This document shows positions 18,304 through 26,891 of a stretch of 64,000 nucleotides of DNA, piece after piece. Both the position numbers and the translations under genes were made by a program. Where the stretch lies: NCBI RefSeq assembly GCF_900108945.1, contig NZ_FNYE01000011.1, forward strand, positions 124,001 through 188,000, written 5' to 3'. The notes beneath the pieces are model-generated. The model had not been told where the DNA came from. It did no database searches and saw nothing but the letters and a program-made list of their open reading frames with translations. This stretch comes from Paraburkholderia diazotrophica. GTDB lineage: Bacteria; Pseudomonadota; Gammaproteobacteria; Burkholderiales; Burkholderiaceae. How positions within the stretch are numbered: the first letter of the stretch is position 1; every line of letters starts with the position of its first letter.

Positions 18304-19122
18304 ATGACACTGAAGCACCTACCGCCCACGTTCTGCTGGACCAAGACAGGCCATGAGTCCAGTGAAGATCTGCCTGTCGTCGTCCTTCAAAAGGAATGGG
18401 AGCGCAGGCTGGGCGGCGGGCGTTTTCTGTGGGGCGTCGGGCAGTCGCTGGGCAACAGCGCGCAAGTCGCGGCGCACCGCACGGGCTCGCTGCTCGCGCT
18501 CTTTTCGCCGGCATCGAGCAAGCCAAGAGCTGCCGGCCGCAAAAAGGAAGACATGCTGCTGTGGAACGCTTGGATCGACAGCACGGGGCAGGTGCGGCAG
18601 CTTCCGCCTTACGCGTTCATCGTCAGCCGCGCGACGCTGCCGTCCGGGCAGCGCAGGGAACAGCATTACGCGCTGGTGTGCTCGTCGCCGACGGAACTGA
18701 GCATGGGTACGCGCTTGCGCGTGTACCCCGAACATCTGCGCAGCGTGAGCACGGGCAAAGCGCTCGGCGCCGCGCATGGCGCGGCCGTCGTCGATTGCAT
18801 CGCGCGCGCGGCCAACTTGAATGGCGAGAGCGGCAAGACCAGCAAGAGCTATCCGATTGCGCTCGCCGTCGAACTCGAAGCGCCGTATTTCGTGCGGCTC
18901 ACGCAACCCGGCGTGCTCAAGGCGCGCGATTTCGCGGAGATCAACAAGGCCACGCGCGACGGTGATCTCGCGACATTCATCGATATGGTCGGGCGTTTGC
19001 GCAGCCGGCCGCCGCAAGAGCGGGTGCGCGGCTTCACGCGCGATCTGTTCGATATGCCGCCCATCGAAGCGATGGCTGCATTCAGCAACGCGGCACATGC
19101 GCAGCCTGGCTTCGCGACATGA
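18304..19122 (+). CDS. Unknown 272-residue protein divergent from an HTH gene
   Basis: I do not recognise this soluble protein with certainty. It opens with PPTFCWTKTGHESSEDL, then KEWERRLGGGRFLWGVGQS, a motif set (W-T-K-x-G, then WGxGxS) that gives me a vague impression of PUA/nucleotide-modification-associated families. The middle holds LLALFSPASSKP and VRQLPPYAFIVSRATLP; there is a cysteine pair region (YALVCSS, AAVVDCIARA). No membrane segment or signal peptide is seen. A GAGGAA ribosome site precedes the ATG by about 5 bases. Its only partner is the divergent small HTH regulator, an arrangement found in both regulated defence-type genes and ordinary operons. Confidence 0.7.
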   Translation: MTLKHLPPTFCWTKTGHESSEDLPVVVLQKEWERRLGGGRFLWGVGQSLGNSAQVAAHRTGSLLALFSPASSKPRAAGRKKEDMLLWNAWIDSTGQVRQLPPYAFIVSRATLPSGQRREQHYALVCSSPTELSMGTRLRVYPEHLRSVSTGKALGAAHGAAVVDCIARAANLNGESGKTSKSYPIALAVELEAPYFVRLTQPGVLKARDFAEINKATRDGDLATFIDMVGRLRSRPPQERVRGFTRDLFDMPPIEAMAAFSNAAHAQPGFAT

Positions 19123-19378
19123 CTGATGCGGACGGTCAGCGAGTGTCTACTGCATTGAATCTGCGAACACTGACCTTCCAGTGCTCACATTAAAAAAAGC
19201 GCGTGTTGTTGTATTCCCGCCCTGGCGCTTAGCCGCAAGCGGAGAGAAAATCGGCGTGTCGCGCAATGCATTGCAACCGATATCCGTTCAAGTCGCTGGC
19301 TCGACGCCATAGCTATTGCTGCACCGTGAGCTCGCACAAGTGAAGTACACGAACCTGAAACGAAACGGAGGAATGCCT

Positions 19379-19609
19379 ATGTCGGCGATCACACATTCGC
19401 GGCAGGCTCAGGCCGCGCAGCGTTTTGTCCAGGCGACGCGAAATGTCGATCTGGCGTTTCGCGCAATGCGCGGCGAGCCGGAAGACGGCACATCGAATGT
19501 CGAATATGCAGCCGCCGTCGCGCAACTGGACCGCGCGCTCGACGAGCTCGCGCGTGCGCAGGCGCTGTTCGACTCGGCGGTTCGCAACGACGCGCGGCGG
19601 CGCAATTGA
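19379..19609 (+). CDS. Small hypothetical helical protein
   Basis: A 76-residue protein, unrecognised, predicted largely helical and amphipathic: RQAQAAQRFVQATRNVDLAFRAM and VAQLDRALDELARAQALFDSAV. It has no signal peptide or cysteine. I start it at the ATG at 19379, which has GGAGG seven bases upstream; another ATG two codons earlier is too close to that site. It lies 69 bases before the H-NS-like mini-protein gene on the same strand, so the two may be co-transcribed. Confidence 0.6.
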   Translation: MSAITHSRQAQAAQRFVQATRNVDLAFRAMRGEPEDGTSNVEYAAAVAQLDRALDELARAQALFDSAVRNDARRRN

Positions 19610-19678
19610 GTTCGTCACGCATGGCTACGCCCGTACGAATGGATTGTTGAACCCATCACCTTTCGAATCGCACGAGCA

Positions 19679-19939
19679 ATGTCTACATCAATCGCAAAAC
19701 TCGACGGCCAGGCCAGAGAGCGCCTGATCGCGTGGATACGGCACAAGATGACCGAGTTCGGCATCACGGTCGACGCGATCGAACAGTCGCTTGCCGAAGA
19801 CGAAAAGTCGGCTCGCGCGGTACGTTATCAGGATGCGCTCGGGCATGTCTGGGACGGCCACGGCGACTTGCCCGACTGGCTGCGCCGCGCTGTCGCATCG
19901 GGCCAAAGCATCGACTTTTTCCGCTGCGAGCAGGGCTAG
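19679..19939 (+). CDS. H-NS-like C-terminal-domain mini-protein (copy 1)
   Basis: An 86-residue protein. Residues 1-40 are helical (DGQARERLIAWIRHKMTEFG), and the C-terminus YQDALGHVWDGHGDLPDWL matches the H-NS DNA-binding loop pattern W-x-G-x-G-x-x-P-x-W of Burkholderia H-NS proteins. It is shorter than normal H-NS (about 95-135 residues) and its oligomerisation helix is reduced. A clear paralogue lies at 50491-50745 with the same organisation. It may silence genes or modulate full-length H-NS. Its stop codon overlaps the stop of the convergent MFS gene by 4 bases (CTAG). Confidence 0.72.
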   Translation: MSTSIAKLDGQARERLIAWIRHKMTEFGITVDAIEQSLAEDEKSARAVRYQDALGHVWDGHGDLPDWLRRAVASGQSIDFFRCEQG

Positions 19940-21333
19940 GCCGAACGCCTCACTGATCCCGACGCGCGCAGGCTGCGCAGCGTCAGCAATACGAGCACCC
20001 CCATCACGAGGGCCGTGAACAGATACAGGCCGGCGGGGCCCGCAATCGCCATCATCGCGGATGCGAGCGTCGGGCCACCGCTCGCGCCGAACGAAAAGAT
20101 CAGCAGCAGCGCGGCGCTCACGGCGATCCGTTCATCGGCGGGAATGCAGTCGTTCACATACGATGCGACGACGCCATACATCGAAAACGCGACGGCAACG
20201 TACAGATAACCAAGTGCTTCGATCAGCACGCCGTCGCGCAGCACGAACAGCAGCACGCTCAACGTTCCGGCGCTTGCGGCCAGACTGAGCAGGACCTTGC
20301 GCCGGTCGAACCGGTCGGCGACGCGCGCGACGGGCCATTGCGGCACGAGCGCCGCGAGCAGCGCAAATCCCATGAAGTGCGATACGTCCGGCACCGAATA
20401 GCCGACGCGCCGCATGAACACCGGCTGCATCGTATAGAAAGCGCTGTTCAGCAGCCCGGCCGCAAGACACGCGATCACGCCGAGCGGCGCCCATCGACAG
20501 ATCGTCCGCAGCCCCGACAGGCCGCGCGCGAGACGTGAGCCGTAGGCCACGCCGTTAGCATCGTGCGCATCGTGAGCGATGGCGGGCGCGGGCGCCGTAC
20601 CCGCGAGCGCGACAGGAATCAGCGATGCCGCAAACAGTGCACTGACGGCGCTGAAGAGCTCGAAGCCTGCGGGGTCGGCGAGGCCGATCAGAAACTGGCC
20701 CGTGCCGACGCCGAGATAGTTCGTGATCAGATATGCGGAGAACACGCGTCCCCGCTGCGCGTTGCTCGCGACCTGATGCAGCCAGCTTTCGATCGCCGTG
20801 AAGATGCCGACGAGACAGAAGCCCGTGATGAAGCGCAGCGCGGCCCAGGTCGCGGCGCTGCTCCACACCGCATAGCCGAGCGCGCAGCACGCGGATGCCG
20901 CGGCGAACGTAACGAACGCGCGATGATGGCCGACGCGCCCGATCAGGGAGCCGCCGTACACGGCGCCCAGCATGAAGCCGACGTAGTACGCGGACTGTAC
21001 GACGCCGACGACGATCGACGGCGCCTGTTGCTGGATGAGCCGCAGCGAGATCAGCGTGCCGAGCAGGCCATTGCCTGTGATGAGGATCGCGTAGCCGAGC
21101 AGCAGGATCGCGGTGGAGCGCAGGCTGCTGACGGGAGGCAGCGGCGCAGGGACGGGCTCATGAGTGGACCCATGAGTGGGCTCATAACCCGGCTCATAAC
21201 CGGCCTCATGAACAGGCGCGACCCGCGCGTTCGACGAAGGACCGCTTTCGATGAAATCGGCGCGCGGCTGCGCATCCGGCAGAGAGAATGCGCCGCACGG
21301 CTGGCCGGCCGCCGAATCGTGTGCCTGTTTCAT
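19936..21333 (-). CDS. MFS transporter (YcaD/sugar-type)
   Basis: Inner-membrane carrier of about 465 residues. A hydrophilic N-terminal tail of about 65 residues contains the four-residue repeats PVHE-AGYE-PGYE-PTHG-STHE encoded by a 12-bp minisatellite. Twelve hydrophobic segments follow, beginning STAILLLGYAILITGNGLLG, with the MFS loop GGSLIGRVGHHRAF and RVADRFDRRKVLL. The gene resembles the YcaD-like group; the substrate is unknown. I use the ATG at 21333; the open frame upstream to 21483 has Arg-rich content unlike a carrier start. It is a single gene, convergent with the H-NS-like gene. Confidence 0.82.
   Translation of the reverse strand: MKQAHDSAAGQPCGAFSLPDAQPRADFIESGPSSNARVAPVHEAGYEPGYEPTHGSTHEPVPAPLPPVSSLRSTAILLLGYAILITGNGLLGTLISLRLIQQQAPSIVVGVVQSAYYVGFMLGAVYGGSLIGRVGHHRAFVTFAAASACCALGYAVWSSAATWAALRFITGFCLVGIFTAIESWLHQVASNAQRGRVFSAYLITNYLGVGTGQFLIGLADPAGFELFSAVSALFAASLIPVALAGTAPAPAIAHDAHDANGVAYGSRLARGLSGLRTICRWAPLGVIACLAAGLLNSAFYTMQPVFMRRVGYSVPDVSHFMGFALLAALVPQWPVARVADRFDRRKVLLSLAASAGTLSVLLFVLRDGVLIEALGYLYVAVAFSMYGVVASYVNDCIPADERIAVSAALLLIFSFGASGGPTLASAMMAIAGPAGLYLFTALVMGVLVLLTLRSLRASGSVRRSA
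21157..21216. repeat. Five 12-bp tandem repeats (minisatellite) inside the MFS gene
   Basis: Five contiguous 12-base units of the form CTCAT(G/A)A(G/C)... occupy 21157-21216 and encode four-residue repeats in the cytoplasmic tail of the transporter. Because 12 is a multiple of three, copy changes would keep the reading frame. Confidence 0.75.
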
Positions 21334-21587
21334 CGTGCTCAGTCTCGTTCGTCTTTCGCGGCACCCGGATCGCGACGTTTTGCGGGCTTTCTCTCGTCGA
21401 ATGTAGCGGGCGCGTGCGTCGCCGGCATGGCACGAATCCGACATCGGTTTGCGGTAAAACGACTTCTCTTTCGTGTCGGTCATTTACGAGGCGCATGCGT
21501 GCGGCCGTCAGCGCATTTCGCGCGGCGGCGCTACCATGAACGCTCGCTGCGTAGTCGCCGTCAGCCCTTGATGCGGAGCCGCCGATC

Positions 21588-22478
21588 ATGCTGAAGCACG
21601 TGAACACCGAACTGCTGGACATCGCCTATGAAGAAACGGGCGATTCGCAAGGCTGGCCTGTCGTGCTGTCGCACGGTTTCCCGTACGACATCCGTGCATA
21701 CGACGAGGTGGCGCCGCTGCTGGCCGCGCAGGGCGCGCGCGTGATCGTGCCGTATCTGCGTGGCTACGGGCCCACGCGCTTTCTTTCCGCCGACACGCCG
21801 CGTTCCGGCCAGCAGGCCGCGCTCGCCGCCGATCTGCTCGCGCTGCTCGACGCGCTGCATATCGAGTGCGCGCTGCTCGGCGGCTACGACTGGGGCGGCC
21901 GCGCCGGCTGCATCGTCGCGGCGCTGTATCCGCAGCGTGTGCAGGGGCTCGTGACGGGCAATGGCTACAACATCCAGGACATCGCGGCGTCGGGCAAGCC
22001 CGAGCCGCCCGAGAACGAGCTACGCCACTGGTATCAGTACTACTTTCACGGCGAGCGGGGCCGCGCGGGGCTCGCGGAAAACCGGCGCGCGCTGTGCCGC
22101 CTGCTATGGACGCTCTGGTCGCCCACCTGGCGTTTTGACGACGCGTGCTACGAACGCACGGCGTCATCGTTCGATCACGCCGATTTCGTCGATGTCGTGA
22201 TTCATTCGTACCGGCATCGCTATGCGCTCGTCGAAGGCGACCCGCGTTACGACGACATCGAGCGGCGGCTCGCGGCGCAGCCGCCCATCGGCGTGCCGTC
22301 GATTTCACTCGACGGCAGCGTCGACGGCGTGATGCCCGTCGGCGGCACTGCGCATCATGCGCCGCATTTCACGGGGCCTTACGAGTATCGCGTGATCGCG
22401 AATGCCGGACACAACCTGCCGCAGGAAGCACCCGACGCATTCGCCGACGCGCTGCTCGCCGTGCGCACGCGCGCCTGA
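21588..22478 (+). CDS. Alpha/beta-fold hydrolase (epoxide hydrolase/dehalogenase-like)
   Basis: Enzyme of 296 residues. The oxyanion region is VVLSHGFPYDIRAYDEV with LRGYGPTRF, and the nucleophile elbow is GGYDWGGRAG, so the nucleophile is Asp as in epoxide hydrolases and haloalkane dehalogenases rather than Ser. The catalytic His is in IANAGHNLPQEAPDAF near the C-terminus. No signal peptide is present. The 5' neighbour is the divergent MFS gene and the 3' neighbour a ketopantoate-reductase-like gene 93 bases away. Substrate unknown. Confidence 0.85.
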   Translation: MLKHVNTELLDIAYEETGDSQGWPVVLSHGFPYDIRAYDEVAPLLAAQGARVIVPYLRGYGPTRFLSADTPRSGQQAALAADLLALLDALHIECALLGGYDWGGRAGCIVAALYPQRVQGLVTGNGYNIQDIAASGKPEPPENELRHWYQYYFHGERGRAGLAENRRALCRLLWTLWSPTWRFDDACYERTASSFDHADFVDVVIHSYRHRYALVEGDPRYDDIERRLAAQPPIGVPSISLDGSVDGVMPVGGTAHHAPHFTGPYEYRVIANAGHNLPQEAPDAFADALLAVRTRA

Positions 22479-22571
22479 CCAGAAGCCTCTACGCATGTTC
22501 TCCGACGATCCGTCCTTGCACGCCATGTGGTAACTTTTGACGGTTCAAATCCATTCGAAAGAGCGTTGCTT

Positions 22572-23459
22572 ATGAAAGTTGTGGTAATGGGCGCGGGCGC
22601 AGTGGGCTGCTATTACGGCGGGATGCTGGCGCGCGCGGGACATGAGGTGGTATTGATCGGACGCCCTCAGCATGTCGACGCGATTTCGCGTCGCGGACTT
22701 CGACTCGAAACGCAGGCATTCGACGAGCACATCCCTCTCGCCGCCAGCACGAACGCGAGTGCCGTGCAGGGCGCAAAGCTCGTGCTGTTCTGCGTGAAGT
22801 CCACCGACACCCATAGCGCCGCGCTTGCAATCAAGCCCTTTCTCGCGCCCGATACGCTGGTGCTCTCGCTGCAAAACGGCGTCGAGAATGCCGACGAAGT
22901 GCGCAACGTCGTGTCGCAGGAAGTGGCCGCGGCCGTCGTCTATGTCGCGACTGAAATGGCGGGGCCGGGGCACGTCCGTCATCATGGGCGCGGCGAGCTG
23001 GTGATCGAGCCGTCGAAGACAAGCGTGGAAGTTGCGCAGGCGCTGATCGCGGCGGGCGTGCCGACGGAGATCTCGGACAACGTGCGCGGCGCGCTGTGGG
23101 CGAAGCTGATTCTGAACTGTGCGTACAACGCGCTGTCGGCGATCACGCAGTTGCCTTATGGGCAGCTCGTGCAGGGCGAGGGCGTGACGGCCGTGATGCG
23201 CGACATCGTCGACGAATGTGTTGCCGTAGCGAAGGCGGACGGCGTCACCGTTCCCGGCAACGTCGATGCGGCCGTGCGCATGATCGCGGAGACGATGCCG
23301 GGGCAGTACTCGTCCACGGCACAGGACCTGTCGCGCGGCAAGCGCAGCGAGATCGACCATCTGAACGGGCTGATCGTGCGGCGCGGCGAAGCGCTCGGCG
23401 TGGCCACGCCGTCGAACCGGCTGTTGCATACGCTCGTCAAGGTGATCGAGAGCAAGTAG
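22572..23459 (+). CDS. Ketopantoate reductase family protein (PanE/ApbA-like)
   Basis: NADPH-dependent oxidoreductase of 295 residues that may reduce 2-dehydropantoate to pantoate or act on a related 2-oxoacid. The Rossmann motif GAGAVGCYYGGMLARAGHEV is at residues 7-26. Family motifs include KSTDT, LQNGVEN, and NCAYNALSAI with the catalytic Lys in ALWAKLILN. I start at the ATG at 22572, which places the Rossmann strand at the N-terminus. The C-terminal SEIDHLNGLIVRRGEALGV region is typical. Burkholderia genomes carry several paralogues, so the vitamin B5 role is not certain. A terminator follows at 23480. Confidence 0.88.
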   Translation: MKVVVMGAGAVGCYYGGMLARAGHEVVLIGRPQHVDAISRRGLRLETQAFDEHIPLAASTNASAVQGAKLVLFCVKSTDTHSAALAIKPFLAPDTLVLSLQNGVENADEVRNVVSQEVAAAVVYVATEMAGPGHVRHHGRGELVIEPSKTSVEVAQALIAAGVPTEISDNVRGALWAKLILNCAYNALSAITQLPYGQLVQGEGVTAVMRDIVDECVAVAKADGVTVPGNVDAAVRMIAETMPGQYSSTAQDLSRGKRSEIDHLNGLIVRRGEALGVATPSNRLLHTLVKVIESK

Positions 23460-23479
23460 CGCGGCCTTCAGTCTTCACG

Positions 23480-23502
23480 ACGCTTTCACGCGAAGGCGTT
23501 TT
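23480..23502 (+). terminator. Rho-independent terminator after the PanE-like gene
   Basis: ACGCTTTC, a 4-base loop and GAAGGCGT pair with one G-T wobble and are followed by TTTT, 21 bases after the stop codon at 23459. Confidence 0.65.
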
Positions 23503-23507
23503 GTGCG

Positions 23508-23861
23508 TTAGCGATGCGCGAGGATGTTCACGAGCTTGCCGAACGGATCGCGCACATAAAAGCGCCGCACGCCCCACGGCTCGTCGACGGGACCGTATTC
23601 GACCGCGAAACCGGCTGCTTTCATTGCGCCGAATGCAGCGTCCACATCATCGACTTCGATTGAAATATCGGGCACCGGAGTGCCCGAACCGCCTTCCCGG
23701 GCGAAGCTGATTTGCACGGTCATCGACTGGTCCGAAGAACCGTATGTGCGAATCCAGCCGAGATCCATCAGCAGATCGAGGCCGAGAATCTCCTGATAGA
23801 AGCGCTGCGCTTGCGCCATGTCCTTGACCTCGATGTTCGAGACGATCCGGTTGACTTTCAT
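23508..23861 (-). CDS. VOC-family (glyoxalase/bleomycin resistance-like) protein
   Basis: A 117-residue single-domain VOC protein with the betaalphabetabetabeta repeats: MKVNRIVSNIEVKDMAQAQRF at the N-terminus, ISIEVDDVDAAFGAMKAAG in the second half and RRFYVRDPFGKLVNILAH at the C-terminus. Such proteins bind a divalent metal and act as lyases, dioxygenases or antibiotic-binding proteins. The substrate cannot be determined. It lies 22 bases downstream of the GST gene on the same strand and is probably co-transcribed with it, which suggests a detoxification role. Confidence 0.85.
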   Translation of the reverse strand: MKVNRIVSNIEVKDMAQAQRFYQEILGLDLLMDLGWIRTYGSSDQSMTVQISFAREGGSGTPVPDISIEVDDVDAAFGAMKAAGFAVEYGPVDEPWGVRRFYVRDPFGKLVNILAHR

Positions 23862-23883
23862 CGCTCAAGCCTCAGATGGCCCG

Positions 23884-24513
23884 CTATTGCCGGGCCTGCT
23901 CTTCACGAAACAACGCCATCTCTTCCGATAGCGCTCTCGCCACGTGCGGGCGCGCGGCGATGCGCTGGAAATACGCATCGACAGCCGGCCATTCCGCGAG
24001 TTCGACGCCGCAATACTTCGCCCAGTTCAGTACGGTCGTCAGATATGCATCGGCGACGCTGAAACGATCGAGCAGGTACTCGTGTGCCGCGAGATGCGTC
24101 TGCAACAGATCGAAACGCCGATCGAGCTTCTGCCGCGCGTATTCCGCTGCTTCAGGCGGCGCGGTGGGATCGAGCACCGGCACGAATACGCCCTTGTGCA
24201 ATTCCGTGCTGATAAAGCCGAGCCATTGCTGCAGTTGCGCGCGCTCCCGTGTGCCCGGTGAAGGCGCGAGCCCTGCGGCGGGAAACCGGTCAGCGACGTA
24301 GGGCAGGATAGCCGTGTTTTCCGTCAACAGCCAGCCTTCGTCGGTGCGCAAGACAGGCACCTGGCCAAGTGCGTTGATTGCATGGAAATCGGAACCGTCG
24401 CGCAGCTTCTTCTTTTTCGTGTCGACCTGAATGAACCCGGCCGGCGCGCCGGCTTCATAAAACGCGATGCGCGTAGCCATCGAGCATGCGAGCGGAGAAA
24501 AATAGAGATCCAT
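23884..24513 (-). CDS. Glutathione S-transferase
   Basis: Cytosolic enzyme of 209 residues with an N-terminal thioredoxin-like domain (MDLYFSPLACSMATRIAFYE, then NALGQVPVLRTDEGWLLTENTA with the conserved cis-Pro) and a C-terminal helical domain (LDRFSVADAYLTTVLNWAK, the N-capping box region). It conjugates glutathione to electrophiles. The ATG at 24513 has GGGAGAC upstream and gives the normal GST start; the frame is open to 24576. It is divergent from the TetR gene with a dyad between them, so the TetR protein probably controls the GST-VOC unit. Confidence 0.9.
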   Translation of the reverse strand: MDLYFSPLACSMATRIAFYEAGAPAGFIQVDTKKKKLRDGSDFHAINALGQVPVLRTDEGWLLTENTAILPYVADRFPAAGLAPSPGTRERAQLQQWLGFISTELHKGVFVPVLDPTAPPEAAEYARQKLDRRFDLLQTHLAAHEYLLDRFSVADAYLTTVLNWAKYCGVELAEWPAVDAYFQRIAARPHVARALSEEMALFREEQARQ

Positions 24514-24542
24514 GGCGATGTCTCCCGATCGTTGGATTGTTT

Positions 24543-24560
24543 TTGTACTATAGTGAACAA
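24543..24560. promoter_or_regulatory. Candidate TetR operator between the GST and TetR genes
   Basis: TTGT and ACAA flank the 8-bp palindrome ACTATAGT within the short divergent region. Its location and symmetry fit an operator controlling both promoters. Confidence 0.45.
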
Positions 24561-24584
24561 AATTAGACGGTGTCAAATATTTCT

Positions 24585-25277
24585 ATGCGAGACAGTACAA
24601 AAAACGAAAAGCGTGCGCGTGGCCGGCCGCGCGCTTACGACGCGGACGAAGCGCTGAGCAATGCCACTGACGCGTTCTGGCTGAACGGCTATTCGGGCAC
24701 GTCGCTCGACGCATTGAGCGAGGCGACGGGCATGAACCGCCCGAGCCTCTATGGCGCGTTCGGGGACAAGCATGCGCTCTACCTGAGCACGCTGGACCGC
24801 TACGTCGAAGCGGGTGTGCAGGCAATGGAATCTGCATTGAGCGACGACATTCCGTTGGCGCGAGCATTGCAACGCGTCTATGACGGAGCGCTCGCGCTTT
24901 ACTTGCCAGCGGGCGGCACGCCGCGTGGCTGCTTTCTCATCGGGACGGCGGTTGTCGAATCGAAAGTCGATGAAGAAGTGCGCACCCGATTGACGCAGGG
25001 ACTCAAATCGTTTGATCGTGCGTTCGAAAAGCGCATACGGCGCGCGCAGGCTGACGGAGAACTTTCCGCCAATGCGGACGCTGTCGTTTTGGCGCGCGTC
25101 GCGTCCGCGATCATGCATAGCCTCGCGCTGCGTTCGCGCGCCGGCGATTCGCGGGCCTCGCTGCGCGCAACGGCGGCAGAAGGCGTCGCGTTGATTTGCG
25201 GCGCGTGCAACGAGAGCACGTCGAAATCTTCCAAAGGCGTATCTGTTACGCGTCCGGTAGGACCTGCAAGGAAATAG
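24585..25277 (+). CDS. TetR-family transcriptional regulator
   Basis: Repressor of 230 residues. The N-terminal HTH reads RGRPRAYDADEALSNATDAF, then GTSLDALSEATGMNRPSLYGAFGDKHALY, the classic TetR recognition helix (residues about 30-62). The C-terminal ligand domain is helical (ALQRVYDGALALYLPAGGTPRGCFL), as in the AefR/COG1309 group with a conserved RGCF segment. I use the ATG at 24585; a GTG five codons earlier is possible. The divergent GST gene is its most likely target. Confidence 0.88.
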   Translation: MRDSTKNEKRARGRPRAYDADEALSNATDAFWLNGYSGTSLDALSEATGMNRPSLYGAFGDKHALYLSTLDRYVEAGVQAMESALSDDIPLARALQRVYDGALALYLPAGGTPRGCFLIGTAVVESKVDEEVRTRLTQGLKSFDRAFEKRIRRAQADGELSANADAVVLARVASAIMHSLALRSRAGDSRASLRATAAEGVALICGACNESTSKSSKGVSVTRPVGPARK

Positions 25278-25380
25278 ACGATGCGCATCGATTAGCGTCT
25301 TTTCATGCTTTTTTCATCACGTCCAACTGGTACAGGGTTTGCGCAATAACACTTGTATTAGCTACCTCATGGAGGGAGTC

Positions 25381-25719
25381 ATGAAACTGGTCAAGCACGT
25401 AGCTATTCTTGCAGCAGTAACGGGTATTTCCGCCGTGGCCTGCGCGCAAACAGCCGTCCAGCAGAATCAGCCGCTTACGCGCGGCGAAGTGAAACAGGAC
25501 TTGAGAAACGTCGAAAGCGAAGGCTATCGTCCGGGCGATGGCGACCGCACCGATTATCCGCAAAACGCGCAGGCAGCCGAACGCCGTCTGTCGAAACAGC
25601 AGGCCCAAACGCAAGGCTACGGCGGCGTGGCGAACGGCACGACAGCGTCGGGCATGGTGCCGCAACCAATGAGCAAGCGCAATAACGACGGCATGAAGGG
25701 CGTTTATTTCGGCCGGTAA
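25381..25719 (+). CDS. DUF4148-type exported small protein
   Basis: A 112-residue periplasmic protein. The signal peptide is MKLVKHVAILAAVTGISAVACAQT, with cleavage likely after ACA or AQT. The mature part contains PLTRGEVKQDLRNVESEGYRPG followed by DYPQNAQAAERRL, the usual DUF4148 signature seen in many Burkholderia copies. The function is unknown. The ATG at 25381 has a very strong GGAGG site. It is followed by a good terminator at 25770. Confidence 0.88.
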   Translation: MKLVKHVAILAAVTGISAVACAQTAVQQNQPLTRGEVKQDLRNVESEGYRPGDGDRTDYPQNAQAAERRLSKQQAQTQGYGGVANGTTASGMVPQPMSKRNNDGMKGVYFGR

Positions 25720-25769
25720 GCCAGCGTTGGTCGGGCAACTAAAGAAAGACTATTGACGATCAGCGAGGA

Positions 25770-25800
25770 CGGGCCGCGTGAAAATGCGGCCCGGTTTTCT
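25770..25800 (+). terminator. Rho-independent terminator
   Basis: CGGGCCGC and GCGGCCCG form an 8-bp stem with an 8-base loop and are followed by GTTTTCT, 51 bases after the DUF4148 gene. Confidence 0.75.
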
Positions 25801-25823
25801 GTGTTCCCGCACTGGCGTATGCA

Positions 25824-26891
25824 TCAGTTCGCGGGAATCGTCACAATGGGCGCCTTGCTGTTCGTTTCCGCTTCGGCGAGCGCCATCAGATTCTGGACGA
25901 CCGTGAACGCATATTTCGAATCGAAATCCGCGCGGTCGACCCAATACGTCGACGGGCCATAGCGCACGGCGGCGTAGGCATCGGCGGGCGGCGTGTCACC
26001 CGTCCGCACGATGATCGTCGGCCGCGTTTCGCCGCCGACCAGCGTGACAGTGGGCTTCGTCGAACCATCGTCGATCTTCTGATCGGGCACGTGCACCTGT
26101 GCACCGAGGTCGGTCAGAATGCCGAGCACCGAGCGTGTCAGCATGGCGATCTGATTGCCGCCGCGCGACGACTGTCCGTAAACGATTTCATAGTCGCCCG
26201 TTTTCGCATTGAGATGCAGGAGCTTGCGTACCAGTCGCAGATCGGGCGCGGCTTTTTGGGCATCCGTCGTCGTTGCCGTACCCAGTATCAGATAGACGTG
26301 CTGCTCGTTCTTCACGGTACGCGATTCGACATTCAGTTCGCCCGCCATTTGCAGGCGGCGCAACGCCTGGATCAGTTGAAAGAACTGCGGCGACCCTGCA
26401 CTGTTTTCTCCGCCAAGCGCACTACCGTTTTGCAGACCGCCGATCGATTGCGCCGAAATGCGCAGCAGCAGATCGATTGGTATGCCGCCTTCAGCGAGCG
26501 GAAGGACGAGCGTCGGCGCGAGTGGACGGATATACGCCTGCGCATAGGCTTCGCCCGTCGTCGGCGTGAATGTGAATGTCGGGTGGTTCGAGTACGACAC
26601 CGTTCCCGTCACGGACGCATAGTTCGGCATGGTGCCGGAGCCGGCATTGAGCGTGGACGAAGCCGACGCGTCGACGTTATAGGCTGCAATGATCTGGCTG
26701 ACGGTCAGAAACGAGGGCGCGTCGGCGAAGCGCAAAGCGATGATGGCCGCGAGTATTTCCCGCTTCTTTGCTTCGCCGAGTGCGCGCGAATAGTCGACCT
26801 GATCGGCCTTTAGCCGCGTCGGTCCGACGCCGTTGCAAGCCGCGAGCAGACTGGCGGCGCAGCAGACGAGTAGACCTGGAAGTCTTTTCAT
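25824..26891 (-). CDS. Hypothetical lipoprotein
   Basis: A 355-residue protein with a type II signal: MKRLPGLLVCCAASLLAAC with the lipobox LAAC, so Cys19 is probably lipidated and the protein membrane-anchored. The mature part is Ala/Thr rich with beta character (TVSYSNHPTFTFTPTTGEAYA) and contains LVLPLAEGGIPIDLLLRISAQ and YLILGTATTTD. I recognise no enzyme motif. I chose the ATG at 26891 because it creates the signal peptide; the upstream open frame to 27092 overlaps tandem repeats. It is the lone gene between the DUF4148 and phasin genes and may be an outer-membrane accessory. Confidence 0.75.
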   Translation of the reverse strand: MKRLPGLLVCCAASLLAACNGVGPTRLKADQVDYSRALGEAKKREILAAIIALRFADAPSFLTVSQIIAAYNVDASASSTLNAGSGTMPNYASVTGTVSYSNHPTFTFTPTTGEAYAQAYIRPLAPTLVLPLAEGGIPIDLLLRISAQSIGGLQNGSALGGENSAGSPQFFQLIQALRRLQMAGELNVESRTVKNEQHVYLILGTATTTDAQKAAPDLRLVRKLLHLNAKTGDYEIVYGQSSRGGNQIAMLTRSVLGILTDLGAQVHVPDQKIDDGSTKPTVTLVGGETRPTIIVRTGDTPPADAYAAVRYGPSTYWVDRADFDSKYAFTVVQNLMALAEAETNSKAPIVTIPAN

